Shown here piece by piece: positions 11,716-25,900 of a stretch of 64,000 bases of DNA. Under the pieces are notes generated by a model. It did not search any database and was not told the origin of the DNA. It saw nothing but the letters and a program-made list of their open reading frames with translations. Where the stretch lies: positions 3,968,001 through 4,032,000 of the forward strand of contig NC_059539.1 of NCBI RefSeq assembly GCF_905220415.1, given 5' to 3'. The translations under genes and the position numbers were made by a program. This DNA is from Colias croceus (Eukaryota; Arthropoda; Insecta; Lepidoptera; Pieridae). Every line of letters starts with the position of its first letter. Positions within the stretch are counted from its first letter, which is position 1.

Positions 11716-11977
11716 AATATTCAAAATTTTAGTAAAATAAAAAAAAATTTGGTTGTCTGTAAAGTCGGTTTACTGCTTGGTTTACTGACGATAGTTGAAC
11801 GTGACAACGATTGTGCTTCTTTGTCGCTCGCTCCGCGCTCTCGCTTGCACTTCAAGCCTTACGGAACGCCTCAGAGCGAGGTAACGCCGCATGAGTCATA
11901 TTTTTTCGGGCGTGCAGCCGGCTCTATCGAATTATAAGACGTTGTCACGTCAAAAAATATTCAAAAGTTTAGTAAAA
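11716..11977. mobile_element. Short inverted-repeat element between near-identical 22-bp direct repeats
   Basis: The outer 22-bp sequences at 11716-11737 and 11956-11977 (AATATTCAAAATTTTAGTAA...) match in direct orientation with one mismatch. Inside them an 11-bp inverted pair ACGTGACAACG (11799-11809) and CGTTGTCACGT (11940-11950) encloses a GC-richer core of about 130 bp. The core resembles a short interspersed element I recall from lepidopteran genomes. The outer repeats are too long for an ordinary target duplication and may instead be ends of the element. An 87-codon frame here (11674-11937) is not a gene. Confidence 0.5.
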
Positions 11978-12215
11978 AAAATACTTACAATTGTTTTCAA
12001 AATACTGAATTCGTAGTACGCGCTTCACCTTGGCCCAATAAATCTGTTAGGTTTTGAAGTAGGTAGTGTCCGTATAGATGGCCTTAGAATGCTCATTTCC
12101 TTATTCATCAAGATCAGACTGTTATTCCTATCCTGCATTCATTTATTTACATCCGATGATTAAATACGACTTTTTATGAAGAAATTGGTTCAATAAATAA
12201 ATGTGATCCCACTTA

Positions 12216-12381
12216 CCTTACTCTTTCACGCAAATACTACTGAACCAATTACAATGAAATTTGGTATGTAGGTAGCTAAAGACCCAGAATACGATATAAG
12301 GTACTTTTTATCTCGGAAGTCCCGCAGGAACGGGAACTATGCGGGTTTATTTGAAAACGCGGGCGAAACCGCGGATGGAAT
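12216..12381 (+). mobile_element. Degraded Helitron-related copy
   Basis: The segment from CTCTTTCACGCAAATACTAC to GCGGGCGAAACCGCGGATGG matches, in reverse orientation, the body of the complete element at 26543-26786. The match includes the shared blocks around CTGAACCAATTACAATGAAA and GGAACGGGAACTATGCGGG. The 5' TC end and 3' CTAG are not recognisable, so it is truncated or eroded. Confidence 0.7.
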
Positions 12382-14699
12382 GTAGGACCTACTTAGAGAT
12401 AGGTACCTAGATATTATATTTTAAAAACATGGTCAGTATTTTGTATTGAAACTTATAGATTACATTAAGCTATGTTCACATAGGGTAGAGTAAGTTGTCA
12501 CGGCTGTATATTATCTTGTTGTTCTACACAGATAACGCATTCCTTTGATACCAAGCTGTGGTCACTTAAAAATAATAAATCATTACGTCATTTTGTTTTT
12601 AAATGTGTAATAGATGTAACATGCCAGTTTTTACGCTGCTATCTACAAGAGATTAGAAATATAATGAGTAATATATTAATAATACGATTATATATGAAAC
12701 TTACTATATTTAGATTCTGTAATTTATTGTTTATTAGTAAATTACCTACTTTAATTATTTAAATTTTACTAAAATTAAGAAAATAAGGACGAATACAATT
12801 AAATACCCGCACACAAATGAAATAACAAGGATTTAACACAGTCATAATAATAGACGCAAATAAAAAATAATTTTACATTTAAATACAATTTTATAGTTGC
12901 CAAGTTACGTGTGATGCATGACAAGTGGGTCGTTGATCGCGGCTAATGGGCCAAAATCATTGTCATCAAACTGCAAACAGGTATGTGACGAAACCAGGGT
13001 AATGACCATATAAGTAAAATGCCACAAAACTCTCCTCGTCTTATTTTTTTAAATTATTATAATCATTGTTACTGCTAATTTTAGTTAATACATTACTTTT
13101 TATAAAATTAAAACACGACAAAAAGTTACGAACAACAACTTAAGATAGAATCGAGATAAGTTTATGATAAATTATATACTACCATATTTAATATACAAAA
13201 GATTCAATGTTAATGACTGAACATATTAAATTTTTAATATTATACCAAGGTCTTTTGGGGTAAACGCTTTTATAATTCATTATATTTACCAAGTTCAATT
13301 TAAGGTTCCCTATTTAGCTGTCATGTACTTTATGCGACTATATTTAATGAGGCAAAGAATCATAAGTTGATATTTGTTTCATATTCTGAATTTTTATTAC
13401 TCGTTTTATAATATTCGAATTAGTTTTATATATTAAAACTACTTATACTTTTTGTCATTATATTAAAAGAAAACAGTTTCTTTTCTAAGAGAGCGTTATC
13501 ACGGCCTTCCTAAGTCTTGTAGTTGTCATTGCTGATACGAAGTCAGCGATAAGAATGCATTTATTGTTCAGACAGTCAATGCACTTTGCACAATCTCAAA
13601 TCCATTAGCAAATAACAACACAAATAACTAATTAACCAGATTGTATTCGTTACTGTCAATATTTGTGTTTTTATTCTTTAACATTTTGCTGCCTGTTTTT
13701 GTAAATAAATTTCGTATTTAATTACAAAAACCTACCGATGAAAACAGACTGATGAAATGTAGATTTTATATTGAAGAATATTTAAAGAAATTAAAGGTGT
13801 AATTAGATTATAATCCTAAGCATTAAAAAAGATTAATGTCGAGTTAAGAAAGACACACTGCATACACCAGTGTTCAGTTTATAAAGAATACGGAAAGCTA
13901 TGGTACTGTATTATGCATGATATTTAAATGACTGGTGAAAATGAATTTCACAAAATAACAGTTAATTTAAGCGGTAAATAACATCCAACCGTTACTGCGC
14001 GTGCGATGTCAACCGCGACATTTGATATTATAACTGGATCGGAGCTTTTTTGAAACAAGTGTACTGTAAATGAGAAATAGAATTTAATTTTACGGTTCTC
14101 AATTGTAATCTGCGAATATCGTCCGCTTCTAAAACACCGCTTCGGGCAAATAAAATAAACCAATCGATGGAAAAAAACAATCCGCAAAATAATTTATGTG
14201 ATTATAAAATATAACAAATCACATTCCTCTTGGCAATTTTGTCTCATAATTCTCCTTTTACATTGTAATTTATGGCGTACAGATTATTAATAATGGGCGA
14301 TTAATTACGGGGCTTTGAAGATATCGTATTGCCCGGGGCTATTGAGAATATAAAAGGTTCAATTATAATAAATGTAGCTAATTTCAATCAAATAATACTA
14401 CTAATTAGCTGACATCGGCGTTCTTTGAGTGCGGCTAACAAATGACTCAATTGACGTTGTTAATAGTCTGGCCTCCGTGGTCATTATAAGACATTCGGCT
14501 TTTAGTCACGACACACTACTCCAACAATTAAATTTAGATTTAAAAAGTATTCATTTCTCGGGGAAAATTATACGACCGACAAAACCTAGATAGTTGATTT
14601 GCTAGTTTAATATGTTTGAGTTTAGTGGTAAACATTTTAGTTGAATTTTCCATTTTACTAAAGCATCAAGTTTACGAATATCATGTGTTATATCTATGA
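12382..14699. other. Presumed intron, AT-rich
   Basis: No gene supported. A small GC-raised patch at 14290-14345 includes GCGATTAATTACGGGG and may be regulatory. A 79-codon minus-strand frame at 13948-14187 has no recognisable feature. Confidence 0.5.
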
Positions 14700-14869
14700 C
14701 TAGCCGCGCCCCGCGGTTTCACCCGCGTGGCTCCGTTCCTGTTGGCGTTATGAGCTATCTAACACCAAAAGACTTTTTCAAATCGGACCAGTAGTTCCTG
14801 AGATTAGCGCGTTCAAACAAACAAACATACAAACAAACTCTTCAGCTTTATAATATTAGTATGTATAGA
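14700..14869 (-). mobile_element. Non-autonomous Helitron, complete ends
   Basis: On the minus strand the element runs from TCTATACATACTAATATTAT to GGGGCGCGGCTAG. It is flanked by A on the 5' side and T on the 3' side, the classical Helitron insertion signature, and a GC-rich segment able to fold lies just before CTAG. At 170 bp it has no coding capacity and would depend on a Rep/helicase element elsewhere. Confidence 0.8.
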
Positions 14870-17800
14870 TATCGTATAGCGTTATCTATGGCAACTAAAC
14901 TATTCAAAACAATAAACATAAAACTGCCTATTACGTACTACAAATATTAAAGACATTCAAACATGAAAATCAATCTGTTAATTATCATGCAATAATTACA
15001 AGTTTATATTTCAGAACGTTAATTATTATAATTGCAAAGAACTAACTCACGTCGAAATTGATCATGAAATAAAAGAAAGTCGATACTATTTAAGAATTTC
15101 TAATAGAAATCGTTCTTATTACCATTCATTATGAATATAATTTACCGCAGTTGAACATCGTTACCCGAAGTGGCATTAACTTATTGCTAACGTTACTAAC
15201 CCAGTTAAAACATTTTATGGTAATGCCACATGCAATACTTTTTAATCGATTTAATCTTTAAAAAAAAGTTACCAAAGTGTAAAAATTAAAAGAAGTTTAA
15301 ATTGTGCTGTCTATTTTTAACTTAAAGAAAAAGTTAACAGGTAGTTTAGAATTACAAAGCATCGAGTTTTTATAATTAAAAATTAAAAACCTTCAAAACC
15401 TCATTATTACAAGGTGACCTTTATCATTTTTAATACCGACATCTCAGTTTATCTATGAGGTAGATGCGTGTGAGTCATTTTAAATATATTTTTCAAATGT
15501 GAGAGGCTGCAATGGGTTTAAGAGATTTATTTGTTTAATACTTTTTAAAATTATGAATTCACTATAAGGTCGTAAGTACATATACATATTACAATCGTCA
15601 TCTAAGGTTAAATATGCCATAGGAAATCCATTCGAAAATTCAAGCTGATAATGAAGGTCATATTATAAGAGTTGTTTTTGTTACTACCATCGCAATTTTA
15701 ATATTTTTGCAAAACCAAAAATCACCTTCTCTTAGCACCATGAAACACAATATCAGTATAATGATTGAATTTAATATTAATGAATTTATTTAAAAAAATC
15801 AAATATAGCTGTTACAGAAGTGTATTGCAGTTCCACGCAAACAATCAAAACGGATTAATCGAAGGTGCCTCATTAGCTCCAGCCGGAGGCATTTGTGTCA
15901 TTCTATCCAAATGCTTTGTTTAAACTAATTAGACTTCAGATTCTGTTCTGCTTATATTTACAACACTCATTAAGCATTCTGCCATCATATTTGCTTCACG
16001 TGTAAACAAAGTTCAAATCTCTTTTGCGGTCCTTTGAAACTCTTATTATATTTCTTTGATATTTAAGATCATTATGCTGCTGTTACTTCGAGGTATTCTA
16101 TAGAAAAAGGACATCTAATTCTATGAAATTTTTTATTATTTTAATAATTCATGAAAATCGGCAAGTTCAAATGTTTCGAAGATTTTTATTGTGGTTGTTA
16201 TATTTCAAGGTTTTTCATGCGGATACAATATCTCAATTTTATTCTACAGTTGTACAAACAATGTTGTTTTCAATCCATGCCAATTAAGGGTTTAATGTAG
16301 AAAATTAAGTCAGTTTTGAATTACCATAAAGTATTAGTCAATTATTTTTTATTAAGATTTATTACCGCTTAACATTATAGTTATACCATAGCGTTACCAA
16401 AAGTGCTGCATACCATAAAGTGGCCATAAAAAATAAATCAGTTCTAGTTTATGGACAAATGCAAGAATGACGGATATTTTTTGTTCTTTGTACGAAGTGA
16501 CATTGATGGACAGCGCGGCCAGCACTGGTGGGTGGTCTAACCGGAATATTAACTGCTTCTAATTTACCAGCCTTTTCTCTCAATCGTAACTGAAAATCCG
16601 TTTGAACTGTCAGATTGTACGTACGAGTTTGGCAGGTAACTTTTTGTTTTTTCTCCTATTAATCCAACAAATGGGTTACATTATTTCGATTTGGGTATCG
16701 ATATGATTTTAGTAGTTCATGCGCAGAATCTCTGGAATGCCACGTATTTGAATGAGGTGATACGTAATCAAAGGATCACTTTTCTGCAGTCAACAGGCAC
16801 GAAAAATGTTAAATAACTCAATGTTAACACAAAGTTAAACTATTAAGAATAAAAACATTTTTTTATTGCATCCAATATCCATATTCAAATACATACAATG
16901 GGAAGAATAAAAATAGAATTTTAATATGTTCCTTTAAGTAAATATATTCTAATGTAAAGGGATTTAAAATCACTAAATATCACATAACAATACTAAAGAC
17001 AGCAGACTAAAATATTCCGACAATAGAAAACATATAAAATATAGAAATCTAACGAACAAAACGTACTGCGGGCATTGTCCATCACGCTTCGTCGCCTCTG
17101 ACGTATGGATTAAAACATTTGTAAAGTATTACAGTATAAACTATAAGTGATAGCGGTACCAAATACAATTGACAGGACGTCGCCAGGTGGCCCCCAGCAT
17201 TTTTACGGCAACCAGATTTAGCGCCCTAATTAAATTCATATACTAATGTGTTATTTATGTCGTGGACATAATCGAAATCGATGCCAAGCTTTTATTAATG
17301 GTTATCATTTGCGCGTCTATTTTATTTATGTTTACGCACGAGATGGATTTTATTAAAAATTGTCTGGAAGAAATATGTTGGTTGAGCTAGGTCATAGTAA
17401 AATAAATTATTTGATACAAAAACATCGCCATGCCATTATAAATAATGTTTTAAAAGCTCTAAATCAAGACAGATTCGAAGCATTAATTAGCATTACAAGT
17501 AAAGACTACATAAAATTTAAAGTAGTAATGAAGCGTTATTGGTATGATAATAAAGCTAAATTGATTAGCGGTGGTCCCGCGCAGGTAGGCCGCATTCCTG
17601 ACCCGGCCCGTCCCTGCATGTTTGTCATAATGCTAACAGACACAGTATTAATAAAAAGCATCATACAATTCACCTTGACGACAGCCGGCTAGAAATTCTC
17701 TCTCCGAGAGAATACACTCAATATTTCGGTTTTAAAATAATTGCATCCAGCACAATGGAGGTAATATGCATTTAGGTTACGCTTGCAGCTCATGTTGTGT

Positions 17801-19399
17801 TTTCTTTTCGAATTTCATACAATTACTACGGCGGTTTTAATTTATTAACATCTTGCGTTTAAATTAGCCTCTAAGTGCGGTAATTTAATGAAATATATTA
17901 TAGCAATTGCAATGTTCATTTACTTATATATAGATTTGACAAAGTATTATTCTGAATTCGTTTGAAAGAAAATATTCGGTATTATACGTATACTAAATCT
18001 AGATTTTGGGCAATAGCGAGCAGTGTGGCCTTCGCGTCATGTTTACATTCTAGCAGAAGCTCTAATTACTATTTTTAAATTATGACATGTAAATCATAGG
18101 AAATATGCGCAGGCGCATGCTATGAAAATGAGCGTAAAATTAATATTAGGTCAAGGATGCCATCAAAGTAGCACTTGTCTTCAGACCAGTGTGTATTTAA
18201 TGACACTGAGAAAATATTCATTTAACACAATTACCGCATAGATAATGTAGTTTTTTTTTTATTATGTCACATTTTTTTTCATTATTGATTGAATGATTTT
18301 ATCATTTTCAACGTGAAGCTGATGAACACTAAATAGGTATTTTTGATTTTATGTTTTCGTTTAATTTTACTTCAATATTAATAAAACTTGTACCCAGTCT
18401 TTTAAAACAATAAAATATTTTTCATACTTCCGCTAAAATATAATTAACATTTAAATAATTGCAATGTCATTTACACATATATTAAACAAAAAATGTTGAA
18501 ATAGCTTGATAAATAATTAACAAAAACTAATTTAAAATGAAACGTTTTAATTGTATAACCCTCTCACATGATGCCCTTTATGAATAATTTGTTAACCCCC
18601 CGATTCAACCCCATTTTCATTATAACTAATTACATTTTCTGTATTCTACTATTGTATGTAATGTAAATGTTCGGTAACCAATCAGTTATATTAATAGCTG
18701 ATTGAAAATGGTAACGTTTCATTTTTTAATTTAAATTAACTTTTTTTATAAATCAAATCAATGTATGATATCACATCAATTGATTTTACTTTTTAATTTT
18801 TAAAATACTGGCCGAAAAATCAACATCATAAACCATCTAATTATAAGATATTTAATGATTTTCAGAACGGCCTTGCTGTATACAATTTTAGTGGAGAGCG
18901 ATTATTTTATTGACTGAGCGGCTGCGTAGGCGCAGTAGGTATCCCTACAAGCCGTAAATATATTACGAGCAGTCATAAAAATACATCTAACATATTTCCA
19001 ACACTTTGATTTGACCCGTTTACACAGATCAAAGCGGATAAATAAAGATTATCAAATCCAACGTCATAACTGCAAGAGAATTTTTGTATTGGTGAGATTT
19101 TTGCGCCACTTGCTTATTGAAGCTCGGCGTCTATTGGCTAATTAAATACGATAGTGTGATGTTTTGTGCTGATGAGTAAATCTGGGTTTAATTTGTTTAT
19201 ATTGCAGATACTTTTAATTAACCTTATAATTTGTTTTATATTCTCATTTAGCTTTCAAGGTATTCCAGGGACAAGTCTACATTATTATAAATGGACCAAC
19301 ACAAATGTATCTAAAGATGTGGAAGCAATAACTTTTTAAACTTCTTCAAATAAATAACAGTCCACTCTTCTTTATACGAGCTTCAAGCGGGATTAATCA
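14870..19399. other. Presumed intron, AT-rich, no gene
   Basis: Long non-coding stretch. The 110-codon frame at 17360-17692 is low-complexity and lacks any domain I recognise. A short GC patch at 17570-17620 interrupts the AT background. I see no transposon termini here. Confidence 0.5.
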
Positions 19400-19760
19400 A
19401 AAGATCGAAGTCACGTAGGTATACGGCGCGGAGTCATCGTCTCAAATCTCAATGAACTATCTTCGATGGCGCACTCATTCACCAAGATTGGTCGCGCACT
19501 GATTACCACCTGGCCACTTCAAGTCTTATCTACCGCAGTACGACCGTACGACGCCGGACAATCTACGACCAGCCGATCTGTCGCACGCCTCACAAAAAGT
19601 GCCCACAGCTCGTTTCGACCGAATTTCCTCTTTCCATTCACACCTTTTTATGAGTCTTTTTTCATGAATGAAGTCGTGTTCGGGATAATTATTGAATTTC
19701 GCCGATTCGTTACGAATATCGATGAGCCGGAAGCCTATTGGCGCGGGTGATTGCATCGAG
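19400..19760. promoter_or_regulatory. Candidate regulatory block, GC-raised, open on both strands
   Basis: Moderately GC/CpG-rich segment that is open for 94 codons on the plus strand (19466-19750) and 76 on the minus (19526-19756). Neither translation has a recognisable domain or splice context. Simultaneous openness on both strands fits CpG-rich non-coding sequence better than a gene. A conserved element is the more likely reading. Confidence 0.25.
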
Positions 19761-22700
19761 TGAACAAATTCCGAAGATCAGAAAGTAATTTTATGGTTTT
19801 TAAAGACAATTTCTGTTTTAATCTCTTACTTATGTTGATTTATTTTATCGTGCATGTACATTATTGTTGAATGATGAATCATACTATAAATTAAAATAAC
19901 AATTTTACGTTATTTACGAACTCTGAATATATGTACAATCGAACAGATTGCGAGTGAATTACCAATAATATTACATTGAATGTTAGAAACTTTGATATTA
20001 AAAATATTTAAGTAATATAATGATTTCTCAAGAATGCGAACTTGATCTAGATATTAACGGCTCAGTAAACACAGCAATCATAACCGGACCGAACTATAAT
20101 AACATCGTGAGTATTCCACAATGTAGACTCTAATTAGTTCTCAATAACTGTAATATGTATTGTATAATATAATATTTAGTACAACAAACAGTTCGCAGCC
20201 GTCGGGTAGATATTAGAGCGGTATTATAAAACGAATCAGTGGTAATAACGCAGGGGATCTAATTAAATTGCCGCCGATAATAATGGCACTCGGCTTCCCC
20301 TAGCAGACCCCTCGACATTTATTATTCCTGCAACAGTTCCCCGGAACCGCGTGCTCCAGTTTGTTCAACATGGAAATGAAGAATTGTATGTGCAAGTAAT
20401 GACTTTCATTGAAATCTTGCCGTTTGTCTGATGGAGTTATCATCCTTTAATTGCTCTCCATTGAAGCTCGGCTAATCAGCGTATTTAGTGTGATATATAC
20501 ATACTTTGTTTGTTGCGATATGTATCTTAGATAAAATGTTTTAATCATAATTAATTGTAAGTATACAAAAATGCAATCGAATTCTCGTTAATATGTGATT
20601 AATTAAGATAAGAATTTTTTAAATTTTCGACGGCAAGGTTGCTTTTAAAACTAGATTATACAATTGCGTAAGCTGACGAGGGATTTGTGTCAAGCGATTT
20701 GATTCCAGCATTGTATTACCCCCGATTTCGCACGTCCTGCACCGAACTGTCGAATGCAATCTACGGTAATTCATACGCACACCTTTATATTGTTATATCT
20801 CCATTTCATTGCTCGCTTGGGACTACATCTGCTCCACCCCACCCTTCCCCCTACGTCCATTAGTGTTTTGTGAATGATTTAAAAGCTCTTTCGGATAACT
20901 ACTCTGTAAGTGAGTAATTTAAGACTTGCTTCCCATTTTATCAGTGCTCCCTAATTTTGAGTGCGCATTAAAACATTATATGACGGGAATATAGCTGATG
21001 TTGGCGTCGGGAATGATTCGAAGTGCTTTTAAATTTTTAATCTAAAAACATCCGCGGAATAAAACACGGATGTACTGCATTAAATCAGCATAAAAGTAAA
21101 TGTTTTCATTACATTACCTTCAGCTATAAAGGGCAATAGATTATGAAAATCTCAATGCCGATATGAACAGCATTTAGCCTGAGTGCTTTGTGAGGCCCTT
21201 CTAATTAAGTAAAGGTTAGATTAGATTCATAAGAGTAATGTGTAAAGAGCAAAGTCCAATTAATCAAAACCTTGTATTTACAAAATATATGAAAAGGTTA
21301 TTAATACGACATAATAAGCCTAGGAACTGTTTATATAAATGTGAATAGAAATGTTAATAAACATAACCTAAATGGACTAAATAGTCTTCAAGCAGGGAAA
21401 GTTCAATACTCGGTCCTAAAAGAAATGACAGCGCGAAGTACAGGTAGGTACCTATAGCTACTTAGTACGTTGTTTAGGTAACTAGTCGTTTCGACAACTT
21501 GTTTCACAATACGGTCACCGGTACTTTAATGCTTTGCTGGTGAATATTATTTGTACGTTATTGCAATCATAACATGTATTTGTTGGGTATCATTTGAAAC
21601 TCCTTGCATATATTTTTATTAGGTAGGTACAGTGGTAACTTTGAACTGATCTTTGAGAATTAATTTCAGCATACGTCATCTAAAATTAAATTTATTGAAT
21701 TAAAATAACATAAACTTTATGAATCAAGTTCGAGTTAACCGAACAATTTACGCATATATCATAGAAAATTGTATTGGATAAATATCAAACTCGAATCCAT
21801 TTCATAAAGCCGGTGTTACGCTCAATAATTTATAGGGCCTGTAAAAATGTCTGACAAAAGGAATAACCCCCTACCATTGGGAAACGGAAGAAAATCCGTC
21901 ATCTCCCACTCGTAAATAATACGCGTCGGTACATGCAAATGAGTGTTATGTTAATTTATCGGTGGGATGGGGCGGTAATGATAAGATAAGGCTTTTGTTG
22001 TGGCAGGAGATACGCCTCGTGGGCCGCGCCGCGCCGCGACGCTGTTTCTGTTTGCCTGGATGTATACCAGCTAGAAGAATTCAAAGCTTGATGATACATG
22101 TAAAGTATGATGTACCTATTTGTGAGTAGGTATACTTACGTAGGTATGCACATATTTGCACTATGGTTAATCTGTTAAATAAAGGCACTTGTACAAGTTG
22201 TGTTTTGAATTTACAGCCATGATCCTAGATATCGTATTTACGCGAAAGCACTCGTGTTTCGGATATCGCACGCAACACGAGCATTGAACTACAAATAAAT
22301 GACTCATAAATGGGCAATCATACATTGTCTACAACAATCGTATCAAATAATCGTCAATAGATTTTACCATCGAGATATCGCTACATAGGGCGCTAATAGC
22401 CCAACAATTCTCGAGATAAACTTCGCAGAATCGATTGTCGCTAAACGATAGCTGTCATCGTGTATCGACAATAGAGTAGATTGGGGTAAATTGCCAGATA
22501 AAAATAATTTATCTGTGTTTGTGTAGTTAACGAGCGGCGCAGCGGGATTCCCTCACCCCACACTTCCCCCATAGACTGTACGACGCCGTAACTATTATTA
22601 TTTTAATCATTACTATAAGACAAATCTGTATTCACATGTGCACTATCATAAATAAAGAATATCGGTTTTAAATTGCGCATACGCAATGAGGCTTTGTTTT

Positions 22701-25700
22701 GTGTTGAGGTGAGTAACAAAGAAATGTCAAGTATGCTAATGTTCGAGGACATAATAGTTTGCCTTCACTTCTAAATATGTGAGAATGGTGACACAAAATT
22801 GTGTATTCTTTTTCGTTTTACTGGAAACACGTTTTGAATGAATATTTCAAGTATATTTAAGAATTGTATATCTCGTATAAGAGTAGGTATAATATAAGTT
22901 TGGTAATAAGGGATTGTAAACATGATAGAGCGTAAATATAGCAAACAAAAATGATTCATAGTCATAAAGCACATAAGTGATAAGTTACAAATACATTAGC
23001 GAGTAACCATCATAATATTGATATTAATAATTTATAACCAATTGGTTCGATTCACACACCTCTTCGCTAATTATTACGATAAACGCAAAAGAGTGTTCTG
23101 TTAAAAGGATTCAATAAGAACTCAAAAGCTCCATTAGATAATAATTGAAATAATACTGTAAATATTAACCTATGCCTAATGGGAAACTATTATCTGCTTT
23201 GAATTTTGTAATAGTTCAATTGAAAGTGGCTCCTTATTTGCAATACATTTGAACAATAAATAAATAAATAAATAAAACAATTACTAATATGTATATCTTA
23301 CAAAATTTTATGACTGCATGTATGTCCTGTCACAGAATTCAACAATACAGAATGAAAAAATCACAAATCAAATATCCACACAAACATTTGTATTTCGTAA
23401 CAAGTTCGCAGTAAAAAGATGCGTAATTGATTACATCGACGCTCATTTGGCTGATTGTATGGGACTCCAAATTGCGTATTTAACACACGGGAAGGACCCT
23501 CGTGAACGTTGCCAATTTAGACACCCCACTCTCGCACTTATTGAACTTATATTTAAATAACTTTTATATCTTCTATGTAAATAGGAAAACAATGCTTAAT
23601 TAATCTAGCTTAATTAATAAAGCAAATAGATACATTTGTTAACGAAAAAAATCTCTCTAAAATGACTTTTTTTCTACACAAATAAAGTCTCGATTTACGT
23701 CTTTATTATAAACAAACGAAAGGCTTGAAACGACTAATTAAAGAAAAAATAATAAAACATTATATTAACATTATACTAACTACATATTCAATATAATTTC
23801 AGAAAAAAAAATTGTATCTGCTAGCTAACTGGGTGATCAAAATCCGGTCTAGAGACTCTAGTCTGATCGAACTCCTTAGGGTTTAAATAAAATCATTCAG
23901 TAATTGACAAAATTTCAAAATTATATTGAGAAAATTTGAATGCAAAGTACACCGTTCTTATATCGCACGTCTATTTGTACTAGTTGTTTTAAAATAACAT
24001 ACAAAAATAGACTTCACGTTTTTTTATGATAATGATCTAATAGTTGTGTCGGGTTTATTAATAAACAATATTGCGTTTATCTATACATCGCTTTAAGTGC
24101 CAATTTATTATGTTAGTAGGTACATATTTAAATTTCAAATGAACGCAATCAATTTAAAATGTGTAAACTTTTAATGTAAACAGTGTTATTTTACTAATAT
24201 GTATTAGGAATAACATTTATATTTTGTTTGAAATGACTTCATAATTGTATTTAAAATCAAGGTATATGTACATCATTTCTACCTCTAAGTTTAATAACTA
24301 GTTATGTAAAGTTATTAACTTATTAGTTAGGTGTTCAATTATTTAAAAGTCCATAACTACTACGGAAAAGTAATAATAAAGTGTTTGAAATGTAACAAAT
24401 CGTTAGTGTAAAGTTGCGAAGTATAATGGGTCAATTGCTATATTATCGCCGTGCAAATAATCCCGCCCTGCACAGATTAGATAAACTCCATAAGACATCA
24501 AACTTTGTGAGAAATAGCCTTTTAGCAATAATGTTATACTGATATAATTTACCGTTTTAATAACCTGGTTTACATTAAGAACAAACTTTGAACAAAAAAC
24601 AAGTTGACGAATTTTTCCGCGTTTTATTAGTGCATTTTTACTTCTCAGTTCCTTTACAATTACTCATCATCTTTCTATATGTGATCGCTTCATTAGAACG
24701 TTTACGAAACATCGCATAAATTTACAATTAATAAAGAAACATAATCACAGACAATAAATTAAAACAATCCAAATCAATTTAGACATAATCTAAATCTATT
24801 ATTGGAAATGAATAATCAAATAATAGAAGTGAACAGCACACTACAATTTGAGTGGAACACGGAAACGGTTTGTCAAAATTTGTATCATTTAATGAATGCG
24901 CATAAATTGATGAAAACGGTATGATTTTGCAGGAAGCGGCCGGTAGCCATCTATGCACATCTAAATTGAGAGTAATCGCTCGTTTTAATATAATATGCGT
25001 CAGCTGCGATCTATTTGCAGGCACACCGGCAAATATTCGCAGTTTTTACTATTGTTCATTATGACTTTGTAACTATCACAGCGAAACGTGATTGCAATCG
25101 TTTTTGTTTTAATTCTTTGACATCCTATCTCCAGAGTTGATTACAATGTTTAATGAATTAATTTGGGTTAAAATATAGATACCGAACTATGCCAATTCTT
25201 GTTTGTTTTTTAATGAAATACAATTAATAATAAGCGATAAAGATTTAACTTTAAATTTAAAATATAGTTTATATAGTTTGTTGTTAAATATTTGTATAAG
25301 GTACGATGGGATTGTCATCGTCCTTTAGGACAAAAAATCCCCAAATAAAAAAAGATTTAAAAAAAATCAAAATATTGGGTTCTTAAATTTTTAACCATTC
25401 ATTTATAGAAAACATTTCAATACAACACTTTTCAAACCGGTTCAAAACTGGAAAGACACTTTTGCAATGTATAATTACCCACATCGGAATGGAGGCCCAA
25501 ACGTGGACGAATGTGACTTATTATTCCACAAATATTTGTCGTGTTTATCATCTGTGTCATCAAGTGGTATCTGTCAATGGGTCAAGGACATCGTCACTCG
25601 TCACCATCTTCACAGATGCCTTGTTTTACTCGACAGATAAGCCGTGACGACGTGGCGCAACTCTATGTTGTCATACTATTGTACATGTACATAATTCACT

Positions 25701-25825
25701 ATACCGGAATATTTGTACAAACAAATTAAGCATCAAAAACAACGCTAGATAGAAACGCAAGTTAATATGGATATTAATTTTAATTGCTTAAAAGCTTAAT
25801 GGGGCTGAATAAAGTATGGTTATCA
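19761..25825. other. Presumed intron with small GC-raised patches
   Basis: No gene supported. GC-raised patches occur at 20200-20350 (GATCTAATTAAATTGCCGCC), around 22015-22045 (a GGCCGCGCCGCGCCGCGACG run) and at 22530-22580. A simple AAAT-type repeat lies near 23257-23275. Short frames at 22771-22974, 23318-23560, 24779-25024 and 25462-25729 have no recognisable domain. Confidence 0.5.
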
Positions 25826-25900
25826 ATGACTCAGCCATAAAAGCAAATAATACCATTGTCTTCATTATTATAAAATTAATATCAGAGATGACTCAGCCAT
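25826..25900. promoter_or_regulatory. Pair of ATGACTCAGCCAT sites (AP-1/Maf-CncC type)
   Basis: The 13-base string ATGACTCAGCCAT occurs at 25826-25838 and again at 25888-25900, in the same orientation and 62 bp apart. TGACTCAGC fits both the AP-1 core and the TGACnnnGC antioxidant/Maf element. Exact repetition at this distance is unlikely by chance, but it might be an old local duplication. Function is inferred. Confidence 0.35.

Noticed and set aside
17360..17692. 110-codon plus-strand frame
   Set aside because: Lys/Ile/Asn-rich translation typical of AT-rich DNA, with no motif and no splice context.
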